Shown here piece after piece: positions 10,799 through 19,232 of a stretch of 64,000 bases of DNA (the stretch's first letter is position 1; every line of letters starts with the position of its first letter). The stretch comes from Sphingomonas yunnanensis. GTDB lineage: Bacteria; Pseudomonadota; Alphaproteobacteria; Sphingomonadales; Sphingomonadaceae. Below the pieces are notes generated by a model, which saw only the letters and a program-made list of their open reading frames with translations, made no database searches and was not told the DNA's origin. Position numbers and translations under genes: made by a program. The DNA is taken from NCBI RefSeq assembly GCF_019898765.1, contig NZ_JAIOKB010000006.1, positions 186,001 to 250,000 of the forward strand. Direction: 5' to 3'.

Positions 10799-11059
10799 AT
10801 GCTGAAATGGCTCCTCCTCCTCGCGATCGTCTACGCGGTCTGGCGCTTCCTCCGCCCCGCGCCCAAGCGGCAGCGCTCGCCGCTCGCCGACGCGCGCGCG
10901 CTGCTCGGCGTCACGTATGACGCGGACGAGGCGGCGATCCGCGCCGCGCACCGCCGCCTCATCTCGGAGATCCACCCCGATCGCGGCGGCTCGCCCGAGC
11001 GCGCGCGCCAGGCCAATGCCGCGCGCGACGCGCTGCTCGCGCGGCTGCGCCGCGACTGA
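10799..11059 (+). CDS. Membrane-anchored J-domain protein
   Basis: An 86-residue protein with one N-terminal membrane helix (about residues 4-18, LLLLAIVYAVWRF) followed by a truncated J domain ending at the C-terminus. The HPD tripeptide that stimulates DnaK ATPase is at residues 59-61 in ISEIHPDRGG. It resembles the short type III J proteins of alphaproteobacteria, which would recruit DnaK to the membrane. It ends 13 bases before the phosphomannomutase start, so co-transcription is likely. The client is unknown. Confidence 0.85.
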   Translation: MLKWLLLLAIVYAVWRFLRPAPKRQRSPLADARALLGVTYDADEAAIRAAHRRLISEIHPDRGGSPERARQANAARDALLARLRRD

Positions 11060-11072
11060 CCGGATCGCCGGC

Positions 11073-12449
11073 ATGAGCCATCGCTTCGATCCCGTCATCC
11101 TGCGCGAATATGACGTGCGCGGCACCGTCGGCTCCAACCTGTCCGAGGCGGACGCCTATGCGGTCGGACGCAGCTTCGCGACTCGGCTGCGACGCGCCGG
11201 CGGGACGAGCGTCGCGGTCGGCTTTGACGGGCGCACCCACTCGCCCGCGCTCGAGGCGGCGCTGGTGCGAGGGCTGGGCGAGGGCGGGGTCGACGTGGTG
11301 CGTGTCGGGCTCGGGCCGTCGCCGATGCTCTATTACGCCGCCGCGACGCTCGGGGTCGACGGCGGTGTGCAGGTGACCGGGAGCCACAACCCACGCGATG
11401 ACAATGGCTTCAAGCTGGTGCTCCGCGGCGACAGCTTCTTCGGGAACGACATCACCGACCTCGCGCGGCTCGCCGCGGCGGGGGATTGGACGAGCGGGCA
11501 GGGCGCCGTCACCGAGCGCGACGTTCGCGCCGATTATGTCGAGCGGCTGCTCGCGGGCGACCCGGAGCGCGGGGAGGGGCGGCCGCTCCGCGTCGGCTGG
11601 GACGCGGGCAATGGCGCCGCCGGAGAGGTGGTGCGCGCGCTGACCGCGCTTCTGCCGGGCGAGCACCACCTGCTGTACTGCGACATCGACGGGCGCTTCC
11701 CGAACCATCATCCCGACCCGACGATCGAGGCCAATCTCGCTGACCTCCAGGCGCTGGTCGCGCGCGAGCGGCTCGACCTGGGCCTGGCGTTCGACGGCGA
11801 CGGCGACCGTATCGGCGCGGTCGACGCCGACGGGCGCGTGCTGTGGGGCGACGAGATCCTCGCGCTGCTCGCCGCGCCGCTGCTCGAGGAGCTGCCCGGC
11901 GCGACCATCGTCGCCGACGTCAAGTCGAGCGACGCGCTGTTCGATCGAATCGCGGCACTGGGCGGGCGAGCGCTGATGTGGCGCACCGGACACAGCGAGA
12001 TGAAGTCGAAGATGAAGGAGGTGGGCGCCCCGCTCGCGGGCGAGCTGTCGGGCCATATCTTCTTCGCCCACGGTTACTATGGCTTCGACGACGCGCTCTA
12101 CGCGGCGGTGCGGCTGATCCGGACGGTGCGGCGCTCGGGAGAGTCGCTCGCGGCGATGCGCGCCGCGCTACCGCCGCGCTGCACCTCGCCCGAGTGGCGC
12201 GTGCCGGTGCAGGAAGCACGCAAGCTCGCGGTGGTGGCCGAGGTGGCGGCGCGGCTCGACGCCACCGGCGCGCGCGTCGATCGCACCGACGGCGTGCGCG
12301 TGTCGGTCGATGACGGCTGGTGGCTGCTGCGGGCCTCGAACACCCAGGCCGCTCTGACGCTGCGCGCCGAGGCGCGTGACGCGGCGGGATTGGCGCGGCT
12401 GGTGGCGGCGATCGACGCGGAGCTGGCGGCGAGCGGGGTGCGACGGTAG
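11073..12449 (+). CDS. Phosphomannomutase/phosphoglucomutase
   Basis: A 458-residue alpha-D-phosphohexomutase interconverting sugar 1- and 6-phosphates, supplying GDP-mannose and UDP-glucose for surface polysaccharide (sphingan or LPS). The phosphoserine is S104 in VTGSHNPRDDNGFK. The magnesium loop FDGDGDRIG is at 240-248, the sugar-specificity loop GELSGH at 323-328, and a C-terminal phosphate-binding domain ends the protein. The GE(L/M)SGH form is typical of the bifunctional AlgC/ManB group. ATG 11073 is chosen because it starts just before the conserved FDPVILREYDVRGTVG. It follows the J-domain gene by 13 bases. Confidence 0.93.
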   Translation: MSHRFDPVILREYDVRGTVGSNLSEADAYAVGRSFATRLRRAGGTSVAVGFDGRTHSPALEAALVRGLGEGGVDVVRVGLGPSPMLYYAAATLGVDGGVQVTGSHNPRDDNGFKLVLRGDSFFGNDITDLARLAAAGDWTSGQGAVTERDVRADYVERLLAGDPERGEGRPLRVGWDAGNGAAGEVVRALTALLPGEHHLLYCDIDGRFPNHHPDPTIEANLADLQALVARERLDLGLAFDGDGDRIGAVDADGRVLWGDEILALLAAPLLEELPGATIVADVKSSDALFDRIAALGGRALMWRTGHSEMKSKMKEVGAPLAGELSGHIFFAHGYYGFDDALYAAVRLIRTVRRSGESLAAMRAALPPRCTSPEWRVPVQEARKLAVVAEVAARLDATGARVDRTDGVRVSVDDGWWLLRASNTQAALTLRAEARDAAGLARLVAAIDAELAASGVRR

Positions 12450-12517
12450 CGAGCATGCGCTGCGGTCGGGCGCTGTGCGGCTCGCTCCCGGCGGACGCGA
12501 TCGTTGCCAGTTCGCCC

Positions 12518-12611
12518 GTCATCCCGAGCGTGACCCCGGATCCATCGTGCCGCGAACGCCTTAGCGGTGGTTCTCGCGGGACCATGGATCCCGGCTCAGG
12601 GCCGGGATGAC
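12518..12611. repeat. Inverted repeat, family B copy 3
   Basis: Element between two converging genes: gtcatcccg (12518-12526) pairs with cgggatgac (12603-12611), with ggatccat and catggatcc as an inner inverted pair. It could serve as a bidirectional terminator for the mutase and the Crp/Fnr gene. Confidence 0.7.
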
Positions 12612-12660
12612 CATTCTCGACGAAGGAGAGCCATCACGCAAGCGCGCGCGCCCCTGTTGG

Positions 12661-13401
12661 CTATCCCTCGATCGGCCCCGGTAGCCAGCTCAGGTCGACC
12701 GCCGCGAGCCGGTCGACGTGATTGGCGCTGCGTATCAGCCGCGCCTCGTCGAGCAGTGTCACCCGGCCGCCCGAGCGCGCGATCAGTCCCTGTTCCTCGA
12801 GCTGGCGAAGCATGCGGTTGACATGCACGGCGGTGAGCCCGGTGGCGTCGCCGATCTCCTCCTGCGTCAGGCCCAGGGCGAAACTGTCGCCGGTGCTGTC
12901 GTCCTGGCGACGGATGCGGTCGCGCAGGTCGAGCAGCACCGCGGCGACACGCCCGCGCGCCGGCATGCGACCCAATCCGGCGAGACGATCGGTCAGCGTC
13001 GCGCGCTCGACCTGCTCGAGCGCGGCGAGCGCGAGCGCGACGCGCGGGAAGCGGAAGACGATGTCGACCACCTGCGTGCGGTCGATCGGCACCGCCACGC
13101 TGTCCGCCAGCGCGAGCAGCGCGTGCGGTGCCCTGCCGAAGGCGATCACCGCCATGCCGGTGAGGTCGCCCGGGAAGATGAAGCGCAGGATCTGCCGGCT
13201 GCCGTCGTCCAGCAGGACATAGGCGATCAGCATCCCGCTCTTCAGCGCGAACAGCTCGGTAGAGCGTTCATTCTCGCGCACCAGCGTCATGCCCTTGCGA
13301 ACGGTGCGCTCGCGCTCGCCCAGATGGTCGAGGGCCGCACGCTCGGGTGCGGTGAGGATGATCATGTCGCCGATCCGATCGGCGAGGCTACGCGATGGCA
13401 C
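12661..13401 (-). CDS. Crp/Fnr family transcriptional regulator
   Basis: A 246-residue DNA-binding regulator. Residues 15-120 form a cyclic-nucleotide-binding-type beta barrel (for example LLDDGSRQILRFIFPGDLTG). Residues 179-200, LTQEEIGDATGLTAVHVNRMLR, are the Crp helix-turn-helix. There is no cysteine anywhere, so it cannot carry an Fnr iron-sulfur cluster, and the ligand is unknown. The longest start is GTG 13401; ATG 13365 (MIILTAPERAAL) is an alternative. It is divergent from murA; the 138-base gap holds the half-sites ttgatc (13417) and gatcaa (13467), perhaps its own operator. Confidence 0.88.
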   Translation of the reverse strand: MPSRSLADRIGDMIILTAPERAALDHLGERERTVRKGMTLVRENERSTELFALKSGMLIAYVLLDDGSRQILRFIFPGDLTGMAVIAFGRAPHALLALADSVAVPIDRTQVVDIVFRFPRVALALAALEQVERATLTDRLAGLGRMPARGRVAAVLLDLRDRIRRQDDSTGDSFALGLTQEEIGDATGLTAVHVNRMLRQLEEQGLIARSGGRVTLLDEARLIRSANHVDRLAAVDLSWLPGPIEG

Positions 13402-13539
13402 CCGAAAATTATCCCCTTGATCTGTTTGTTCGTTACGCAGGAGATCGACGAACGTGCATTAAAACCGATCAAGCCCATGCGGCCCTCACCATGTTCGCTC
13501 ATCCTTGGCGACCGGGCGGGGCTTCGATAGAGCGGCGCG

Positions 13540-14823
13540 ATGGATCGCATTCTCATCCGCGGCGGTAACCGCCTGAACGGTCGTCTTCCCATCTCCGGCG
13601 CCAAGAACGCCGCGCTCACGCTGATGCCCTGCGCCCTGCTCACCGACGAGCCCGTGACGCTGCGCAACCTGCCGCGGCTCGCCGACGTCGACGGCTTCGG
13701 CCATCTGCTCAACCAGCTCGGCGCCTCGACCACGATCGAGGGCAGCCGGCCGGAGGATTTCGGGCGCGTGATGACCATCCGCGCCGGCCAGCTCACCTCG
13801 ACCGAGGCCCCCTACGACATCGTGCGCAAGATGCGCGCCTCGATCCTGGTGCTCGGCCCGATCCTGGCGCGCGCGGGTCAGGCGCGCGTGTCCCTGCCGG
13901 GCGGTTGCGCCATCGGCAACCGCCCGATCGACCTCCACCTCAAGGCGCTCCAGGCGATCGGCGCCGAGCTGGAGATGTCGGCCGGTTACGTCACGGCAAC
14001 CGCGCCCGGCGGCCGGCTGGGGGGCGGACGCTACACCTTCCCGATCGTGTCGGTGGGCGCCACCGAGAACGTGCTGATGGCGGCGGTGACCGCCAGGGGC
14101 AGCAGCCGGATCGAGAATGCCGCGCGCGAGCCCGAGATCGTCGACCTGTGCCGCTGCCTCGTCGCGATGGGCGCGCGGATCGAGGGGATCGGCACCGAGA
14201 CGCTCGAGATCGAGGGCGTCGCCGAGCTGCACGGCGCAACCTATGGCGTGATGCCCGACCGGATCGAGGCGGGCAGCTACGCCTGTGCCGCGGCGGTGGC
14301 GGGCGGCACGGTGGAGCTGGCCAACGTCAGCGCCGGCGACATGGGTGCGACGCTGGAGGCGCTGCGCGCCGCCGGCGTGGGTGTCGAGGAGCGGCGCGAT
14401 TCGATCGTGGTGAGCAGCGACGGCAAGCTGGCGCCGCTGACGCTCTCCACCGCGCCCTATCCCGGCTTCGCCACCGACATGCAGGCGCAGTTCATGGCGA
14501 TGCTGTGCAAGGCGGACGGCGCCAGCGTGCTGACCGAGACGATCTTCGAGAACCGCTACATGCACGTGCCCGAGCTGGCGCGGATGGGCGCGGACATCCA
14601 GGTGCACGGCCGCACCGCGGTGGTGAAGGGGGTCGATCGCCTGGTCGGCGCGCCGGTGATGGCGACCGACCTGCGCGCCTCGATGAGCCTGATCATCGCC
14701 GGGCTGGTCGCCGAGGGCGAGACCAGCGTGGCGCGGGTGTACCACCTCGACCGCGGCTATGAGCGGCTGGAGGAGAAGCTGTCGGCGGTGGGGGCCGATA
14801 TCGAACGCGACTCAGGGGGGTGA
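13540..14823 (+). CDS. murA: UDP-N-acetylglucosamine 1-carboxyvinyltransferase
   Basis: A 427-residue enzyme that transfers enolpyruvate from PEP to UDP-GlcNAc, the first committed step of peptidoglycan synthesis. K22 in [13 protein letters not shown] and the loop cysteine C123 in [11 protein letters not shown] (the residue alkylated by fosfomycin) are both present, so the enzyme should be fosfomycin-sensitive in principle. The C-terminal half keeps the conserved [19 protein letters not shown] segment. Length is normal. It is followed by a family B repeat and a gene on the opposite strand. Confidence 0.97.
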   Translation: MDRILIRGGNRLNGRLPISGAKNAALTLMPCALLTDEPVTLRNLPRLADVDGFGHLLNQLGASTTIEGSRPEDFGRVMTIRAGQLTSTEAPYDIVRKMRASILVLGPILARAGQARVSLPGGCAIGNRPIDLHLKALQAIGAELEMSAGYVTATAPGGRLGGGRYTFPIVSVGATENVLMAAVTARGSSRIENAAREPEIVDLCRCLVAMGARIEGIGTETLEIEGVAELHGATYGVMPDRIEAGSYACAAAVAGGTVELANVSAGDMGATLEALRAAGVGVEERRDSIVVSSDGKLAPLTLSTAPYPGFATDMQAQFMAMLCKADGASVLTETIFENRYMHVPELARMGADIQVHGRTAVVKGVDRLVGAPVMATDLRASMSLIIAGLVAEGETSVARVYHLDRGYERLEEKLSAVGADIERDSGG

Positions 14824-14877
14824 CGGCGCGCCGCGCCCGTCTCACCTGAGTTTCACGCCCACATTATCTTACCCCGC

Positions 14878-14973
14878 CGTCATCCCGGACTTGGTCCGGA
14901 ATCCACGGTGCCGCATACTTAGAAGCCGTCGCTCTCGCGGATGAGTGGATCCCGGACTTGGTCCGGGATGACG
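14878..14973. repeat. Inverted repeat, family B copy 4
   Basis: Perfect 13-base outer arms cgtcatcccggac (14878-14890) and gtccgggatgacg (14961-14973). Each arm is also a hairpin by itself (cccggac-ttg-gtccggg at 14951-14967), giving a nested structure. It lies between convergent murA and the M48 gene and is a candidate two-way terminator. Confidence 0.8.
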
Positions 14974-15027
14974 GCAGTGGGGAGGCGGGAGGCAGCGAGG
15001 CAGCGAGGCACCTCCTCGTGTCGCGCC

Positions 15028-15984
15028 TCACCCCAGCGGCGTATCGCGCTTCGCCAGCAGCGGCGGGGCATAGGGCCGCGGCGCATCCGCCGGCATCGCC
15101 GCCAACTCCGCCGCGATCGCGTCGGCGCGCGCCTTGGCGGAAGGGTGGGTGCGGCTGCGGAAGAAGCCGCCGTCGATCTTGCCGCCCTCCTCGCGCCAGA
15201 AGCGCACCGCCAGCTGCGGGTCCCAACCGGCGTTGCGCAGCAGATAGGCGCCGAGCAGGTCGGCCTCGGTCTCGGTCTGGCGGAACAGCCGGCCATTGCG
15301 ACCCAGTTCGGCGAACATCCCCCATGTGACCCCGGCCGCCTCCAGCCGCGCGCGGTGGCGCAGGATCGCGTGCGCCAGCTCGTGCGCGACCACCACCGCC
15401 ACCTGATCGTCGCCGAACAGCTCGAACAAGCGCCCGCCGACCTGCACCACGCGCCCGTCCGACGAGGCGCCCAGCTTGTTGCCCGCGAGCACCTCGAACT
15501 CCACGCGGCAGCCCGCGCGCGGCTGCACGGTCACCGACCGCTCGGCACCGGCGCGGCGCAGCGTCAGCGCGAGCGGCGCGGCCGGCGAGTGCGACGCGAT
15601 CAGCGCCTGCGCCGCGTCGCGGGTCACGCTCGTCGTCGAGTCGCCGCCCGCAGGAGCCGCGACGGCGGCGCCGTCGACCGCGAGCAGCCCGTCGTCCGCC
15701 GCCACCCCCGCGGCCGCGGCGGGGGCGCCCGGCACCACCAGCTCGACCGCGACCGGCGCCGCGAAGGCGGCGCGCAGCGCGGGCGGATATTGGTCGGCGG
15801 CGTGGAGCGCGGCGCCGATCACCGGCTGCTGGTCGCGGCACAGCGTCGCGTTGGCCGTCGTCAGCCGCCACGCGATCGCGGCGAGCCGCTGGTCGACCTC
15901 GAGCAAGGTCGGCTCGGCCGCGGCGGGAGCGGCGGCGAGCAGCGCGGCGGGGAGAAGCGAGGCGAACAGGAACAGGAGACGCAT
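15028..15984 (-). CDS. Exported M48-family metallopeptidase with PDZ-like domain
   Basis: A 318-residue protein with a signal peptide (MRLLFLFASLLPAALLAAAPAAAEP, cleavage near 24). Residues about 80-160 look like a PDZ domain (VVPGAPAAAAGVAADDGLLAVDG). The zinc site is H201-E202-L-A-H205, with a third ligand E240 in ETEADLLGAYLL, the M48 arrangement of periplasmic BepA/LoiP-type proteases. It therefore probably degrades or assists envelope proteins. ATG 15984 is chosen because it starts the signal peptide. The gene starts 10 bases after the upstream response regulator stops, so it is likely the third gene of that operon. Confidence 0.88.
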   Translation of the reverse strand: MRLLFLFASLLPAALLAAAPAAAEPTLLEVDQRLAAIAWRLTTANATLCRDQQPVIGAALHAADQYPPALRAAFAAPVAVELVVPGAPAAAAGVAADDGLLAVDGAAVAAPAGGDSTTSVTRDAAQALIASHSPAAPLALTLRRAGAERSVTVQPRAGCRVEFEVLAGNKLGASSDGRVVQVGGRLFELFGDDQVAVVVAHELAHAILRHRARLEAAGVTWGMFAELGRNGRLFRQTETEADLLGAYLLRNAGWDPQLAVRFWREEGGKIDGGFFRSRTHPSAKARADAIAAELAAMPADAPRPYAPPLLAKRDTPLG

Positions 15985-15994
15985 CGGGGCAGGA

Positions 15995-17302
15995 TCACTC
16001 GCGCTGGCGGAACGCCGCGGGCTCGATGCCGTGGCGCTGTAGTCTGTCATAGAGGCTACGGCGCGGCAGCTGAAGCTCGGCGGCGGCCGCGGCGACGTCG
16101 CCGCGGACGCGGTCGAGCGCGGCGCGGATCGTCGCCGCCTCGAAGCGGTCGACCCGCTCGGCGAGCGGCAGCTGGTCGGCCGCGCTCGGCGCCCCCTCCG
16201 CCACCCCGAGCACGACGCGCGTGGCGTAGTTGCGCAGCTCGCGGACGTTCCCGGTCCAGTCGTCGGCGACGAGCCGCGCCTCCACCGCGGGATCGATGTT
16301 GGGCCGCTCGCGGCCGAACCGCTCCGCCGCCTCGCCGAGGAAATAGGCGAATAGCAGCGGCACGTCGGCGCGGCGCTCGCGCAGCGGCGGGATGCGCAGC
16401 CGCACCGTCTCGAGGCGATAGAGCAGGTCGGCGCGGAAGCGCCCCTCGGCCACCGCGGCGGCGAGATCGGTCTTGGCCGCGGCGACCACGCGAAGGTTGA
16501 CGACGCGCGGCGCGCCGCCGGGCTGGGGCAGCTCGCGCTCCTCGACCACGCGCAGCAGCTTGCCCTGGAGCGCGGGCGACATGCTGTCGATCTCGTCGAG
16601 GAAGAGCGTGCCCCGGTCCGCGTCGGCGACGCGGCCGGGCTGGGCGCGGCTGCCGAACAGCGCCTCGTCCGCCACCGCGTCGGGCAGCGCGGCGCAGTCG
16701 ACCGCGACGAATTGGCGCGCGCGGCGATGACTCCAGCGGTGCAGCAGCAGCGCGACTAGTTCCTTGCCGGTGCCGGTCTCGCCCTCGACCAGCACGTCGA
16801 CGTCGACGTCGGCGAGCTGCCGGATCGTGTCGCGCAGCCGCACCATCGCGGGAGTCTCGCCGATCAGCGGGTAGTGGGACTCGGCCTCCGCCGCGGCGAC
16901 GCGCAGCCGGCGATTCTCCAGCACCAGGCGGCGCATCTCGAGCGCGCGGCGTGCGCTGGCGATCAGGTGGTCGGCGGCGAAGGGCTTGGCGATGAAGTCG
17001 AACGCGCCCTGCTTGAGCGCCGCGACCGCCATCGCGATATCGCCGTGCCCGGTCATCAGGATCACCGGCAGCTCTGGGTCGCGCGCCGCCACTGCCTCGA
17101 ACAGCGCGTGGCCGTCCATCCGCGGCATGCGCAGGTCGCTGACGACGATGCCGCGGAAGTCGGCGTCGAGCCGCGCCAGCGCGGCGCGGGCGTCGCCATA
17201 TGGTTCGACCTCGAGGCCGGCGATGGCGAAGCTGTCGGCGAGCGCGGTGCGCAGGCCCTCGTCGTCGTCGATCAGCACGACGCGGAGCGGCGGCTCGCTC
17301 AT
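15995..17302 (-). CDS. NtrC/DctD-type response regulator lacking the GAFTGA loop
   Basis: A 435-residue response regulator: receiver domain 1-120 (acidic pair D12/D13, phospho-acceptor D56 in VVSDLRMPRMDG, K106), AAA+ domain about 147-370 (Walker A GETGTGKE at 174-181, Walker B GTLFLDEI at 231-238, sensor GNVRELRNY), and a Fis-type helix-turn-helix at 402-425. The family is DctD, an activator of sigma-54 promoters for C4-dicarboxylate uptake. Unusually, the segment between LFG (215-217) and GTLFLDEI is only 13 residues (SRAQPGRVADADR), lacking the GAFTGA loop that touches sigma-54. It may regulate through sigma-70 or as a repressor. ATG overlaps the kinase stop as ATGA. Confidence 0.9.
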   Translation of the reverse strand: MSEPPLRVVLIDDDEGLRTALADSFAIAGLEVEPYGDARAALARLDADFRGIVVSDLRMPRMDGHALFEAVAARDPELPVILMTGHGDIAMAVAALKQGAFDFIAKPFAADHLIASARRALEMRRLVLENRRLRVAAAEAESHYPLIGETPAMVRLRDTIRQLADVDVDVLVEGETGTGKELVALLLHRWSHRRARQFVAVDCAALPDAVADEALFGSRAQPGRVADADRGTLFLDEIDSMSPALQGKLLRVVEERELPQPGGAPRVVNLRVVAAAKTDLAAAVAEGRFRADLLYRLETVRLRIPPLRERRADVPLLFAYFLGEAAERFGRERPNIDPAVEARLVADDWTGNVRELRNYATRVVLGVAEGAPSAADQLPLAERVDRFEAATIRAALDRVRGDVAAAAAELQLPRRSLYDRLQRHGIEPAAFRQRE

Positions 17303-19113
17303 GCGCGTCGCACCGTCGCGCGGAACGCCGCGCCGCCGAGCGGGGAGGGGACGATCCGCAGCGCGCCGTCGAACTGCGCGATGATGTCGCGCGCGATGCC
17401 GAGCCCCAGCCCGAGCCCGTCGGGGCGCCCCGTGACGAAGGGGCTGAAGACCTCGTCGCCGAGCGCCGGGTCGATCCCCGGCCCGTTGTCCGCCACGGTC
17501 AGCTCCACCCACTCCTCCCTCGTCGCCACGGTGAGCGCCACGCGCGGGTCGGCCCGCCCGGCGAGCGCGTCGACCGCGTTGTTGATCAGGTTGACCAGCA
17601 CCTGCTCCAGTCGCACGCGCCCGGCGAAGACGCTCGGCTGCCCCGGCGGGGGCCAGTCGAGCGCGACGCGCGCGGCGCGGAGCCGGTCGCCGACCAGCAG
17701 CCGCGTGCCGTCGATCACGTCGTCGAGCGCGATCGGCCCGGCGGTGCCGCTGCCGCGGCGGGCGAAGCGGCGCATCTCCTGCGTGATCGTGCCGATCCGC
17801 TCGGTCAGCGCGACCGCGCTGTCGAGGCTGGCGGCGACCCGCTCGGTGCGCTGCTGCGCGAGATGGTGGCGCGCGTTCTCGGCGAGCGTGCGGATCGTCG
17901 CCACCGGCTGGTTGATCTCATGCGCCAGCCCCGCGGTGATCGAGCCGAGCGAGGCGAGCCGGTTGGCCTGCGCCAGCTCCTCCCGCGCGGCGCGGAAGCG
18001 GCGGTCGGCGTCCTCGCGCCGCGCCATGGCGGCGCTGAGCTCGGCGGTGCGCGCCGCCACCGCCTGCTCCAGCTCGGCGCGGTCGGCGGCGGCGCGCGCG
18101 ATCCGACTGGTGCGCCACAGCAGCAGAGCGGCGAGCAGCGCCAGCAGCAGCACCGCGGTGGCGGTGGTGAGCCGGGCGAGGTTGGCGGCGTCGCGCAGCG
18201 CGCGCGACACCGGCACGAGATGAAGCAGCCGCCAGCCCGCATGTGCCGCGGGCACCGCGGTGAGGCGCAGCGGCGCGCCATCGGGCGCGGTGGCGTCGCT
18301 GCCGGCGAGGCGATACCCGGTCGGCGCGAGCGGGCGGTCGAGGAACTGGCCGGTGCGGCGGATCGCGGCGAGCGTCGCGGGCGGCAGCGGCGCTAGCACG
18401 TGGAGCGCGGCGCGCGGGTCGGTCGCGGCGAGCACGATGCCGCGCTCGTCGGCGAGCAGGGTCTCGCCGGGATCATTGGCCCAGGCGCGCGTGATCGCGT
18501 CGAACTCGACCTTCACCACCACGACGCCGAGCGGCTCCGCGGCGCCGTCGATCCGCCGCGCCATGAACAGCCCGGGCCGCCCGCTGACGTTGCCGAGCGC
18601 GAAGTGCTCCGCCGCGCCGTCGCGCATCGCCTGCTGGAAATAGGGGCGGAAGCGGTAGTCGTGGCCGACGAAGCTCTGCGCGCCGGCGGCGTTGGACGCG
18701 GAGACGGTGAGGCCGCGCGAGTCGATCGCGTAGATCACTGGCGCGCCGGTGCGCCGCGCGAGCGAGGCGAGCTTGTCGTCGAGCCGCGTCGCCGCGCGCG
18801 AGGCGGCGCCCTGCACCAGCGCGTCGCGCAGGTCGCCATATTCGCTCAGCACGATCGGCAGCAGGCGGAATTTGGCGAGCTCGCTATCGATTAGCCGCGC
18901 CTGCTGTCGCGCGGTGCGCAGCGCCTCGTCGCCGACGCGGTCGAGCGCGCGCTGTCGCGCCACCTGCGCGGCCGCGACATAGAAGAGCGCGCCGAGCAGC
19001 ACGACCGCGAGCGCGGCGAGCAGCAGACCGGGGCGACGCGGCAGGGACACGCGTGCGGGATATCGCATACGGGCCAGGGAGGCCATGCGGAAACCCGCGT
19101 CCCGACCTGCCAT
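17299..19113 (-). CDS. DctB-like membrane sensor histidine kinase
   Basis: A kinase of up to 604 residues. A first membrane helix (about 30-48) and a second (about 310-330) flank a periplasmic double-Cache-type sensor region with the signature segments VIYAIDSRGLTVSASN and FRPYFQQAM, as in DctB which senses C4-dicarboxylates. A coiled coil follows, then the phosphorylated H398 in GLAHEINQPVATIRT, an N-box NLINNAVDAL, and glycine boxes DNGPGID and GLGLGLGIA. It overlaps its response regulator by four bases. Starts at 19113 (AGGAA upstream), 19086 and 19068 are all possible. It diverges from a porin-permease pair, the probable targets. Confidence 0.9.
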   Translation of the reverse strand: MAGRDAGFRMASLARMRYPARVSLPRRPGLLLAALAVVLLGALFYVAAAQVARQRALDRVGDEALRTARQQARLIDSELAKFRLLPIVLSEYGDLRDALVQGAASRAATRLDDKLASLARRTGAPVIYAIDSRGLTVSASNAAGAQSFVGHDYRFRPYFQQAMRDGAAEHFALGNVSGRPGLFMARRIDGAAEPLGVVVVKVEFDAITRAWANDPGETLLADERGIVLAATDPRAALHVLAPLPPATLAAIRRTGQFLDRPLAPTGYRLAGSDATAPDGAPLRLTAVPAAHAGWRLLHLVPVSRALRDAANLARLTTATAVLLLALLAALLLWRTSRIARAAADRAELEQAVAARTAELSAAMARREDADRRFRAAREELAQANRLASLGSITAGLAHEINQPVATIRTLAENARHHLAQQRTERVAASLDSAVALTERIGTITQEMRRFARRGSGTAGPIALDDVIDGTRLLVGDRLRAARVALDWPPPGQPSVFAGRVRLEQVLVNLINNAVDALAGRADPRVALTVATREEWVELTVADNGPGIDPALGDEVFSPFVTGRPDGLGLGLGIARDIIAQFDGALRIVPSPLGGAAFRATVRRA

Positions 19114-19232
19114 GGGCCGCGGAATTCCTAGGATGAGCGTGTTTTCGCCCGTTCGAATGCGACGGCATAGGATGGCGGTGAGAGCGACGGCCGCCGCCTT
19201 GCCGGGTCGAGCCGCCTGCCCATGGAGAGGTC

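Noticed and set aside
13402..13539. An Fnr box in the Crp/Fnr-murA gap.
   Set aside because: The TTGATC and GATCAA half-sites are about 44 bases apart, not the 4-base spacing of TTGAT-N4-ATCAA.
19114..19232. A sigma-54 promoter for the porin gene.
   Set aside because: I looked for GG-N10-GC of the -24/-12 type and found no match good enough to report.
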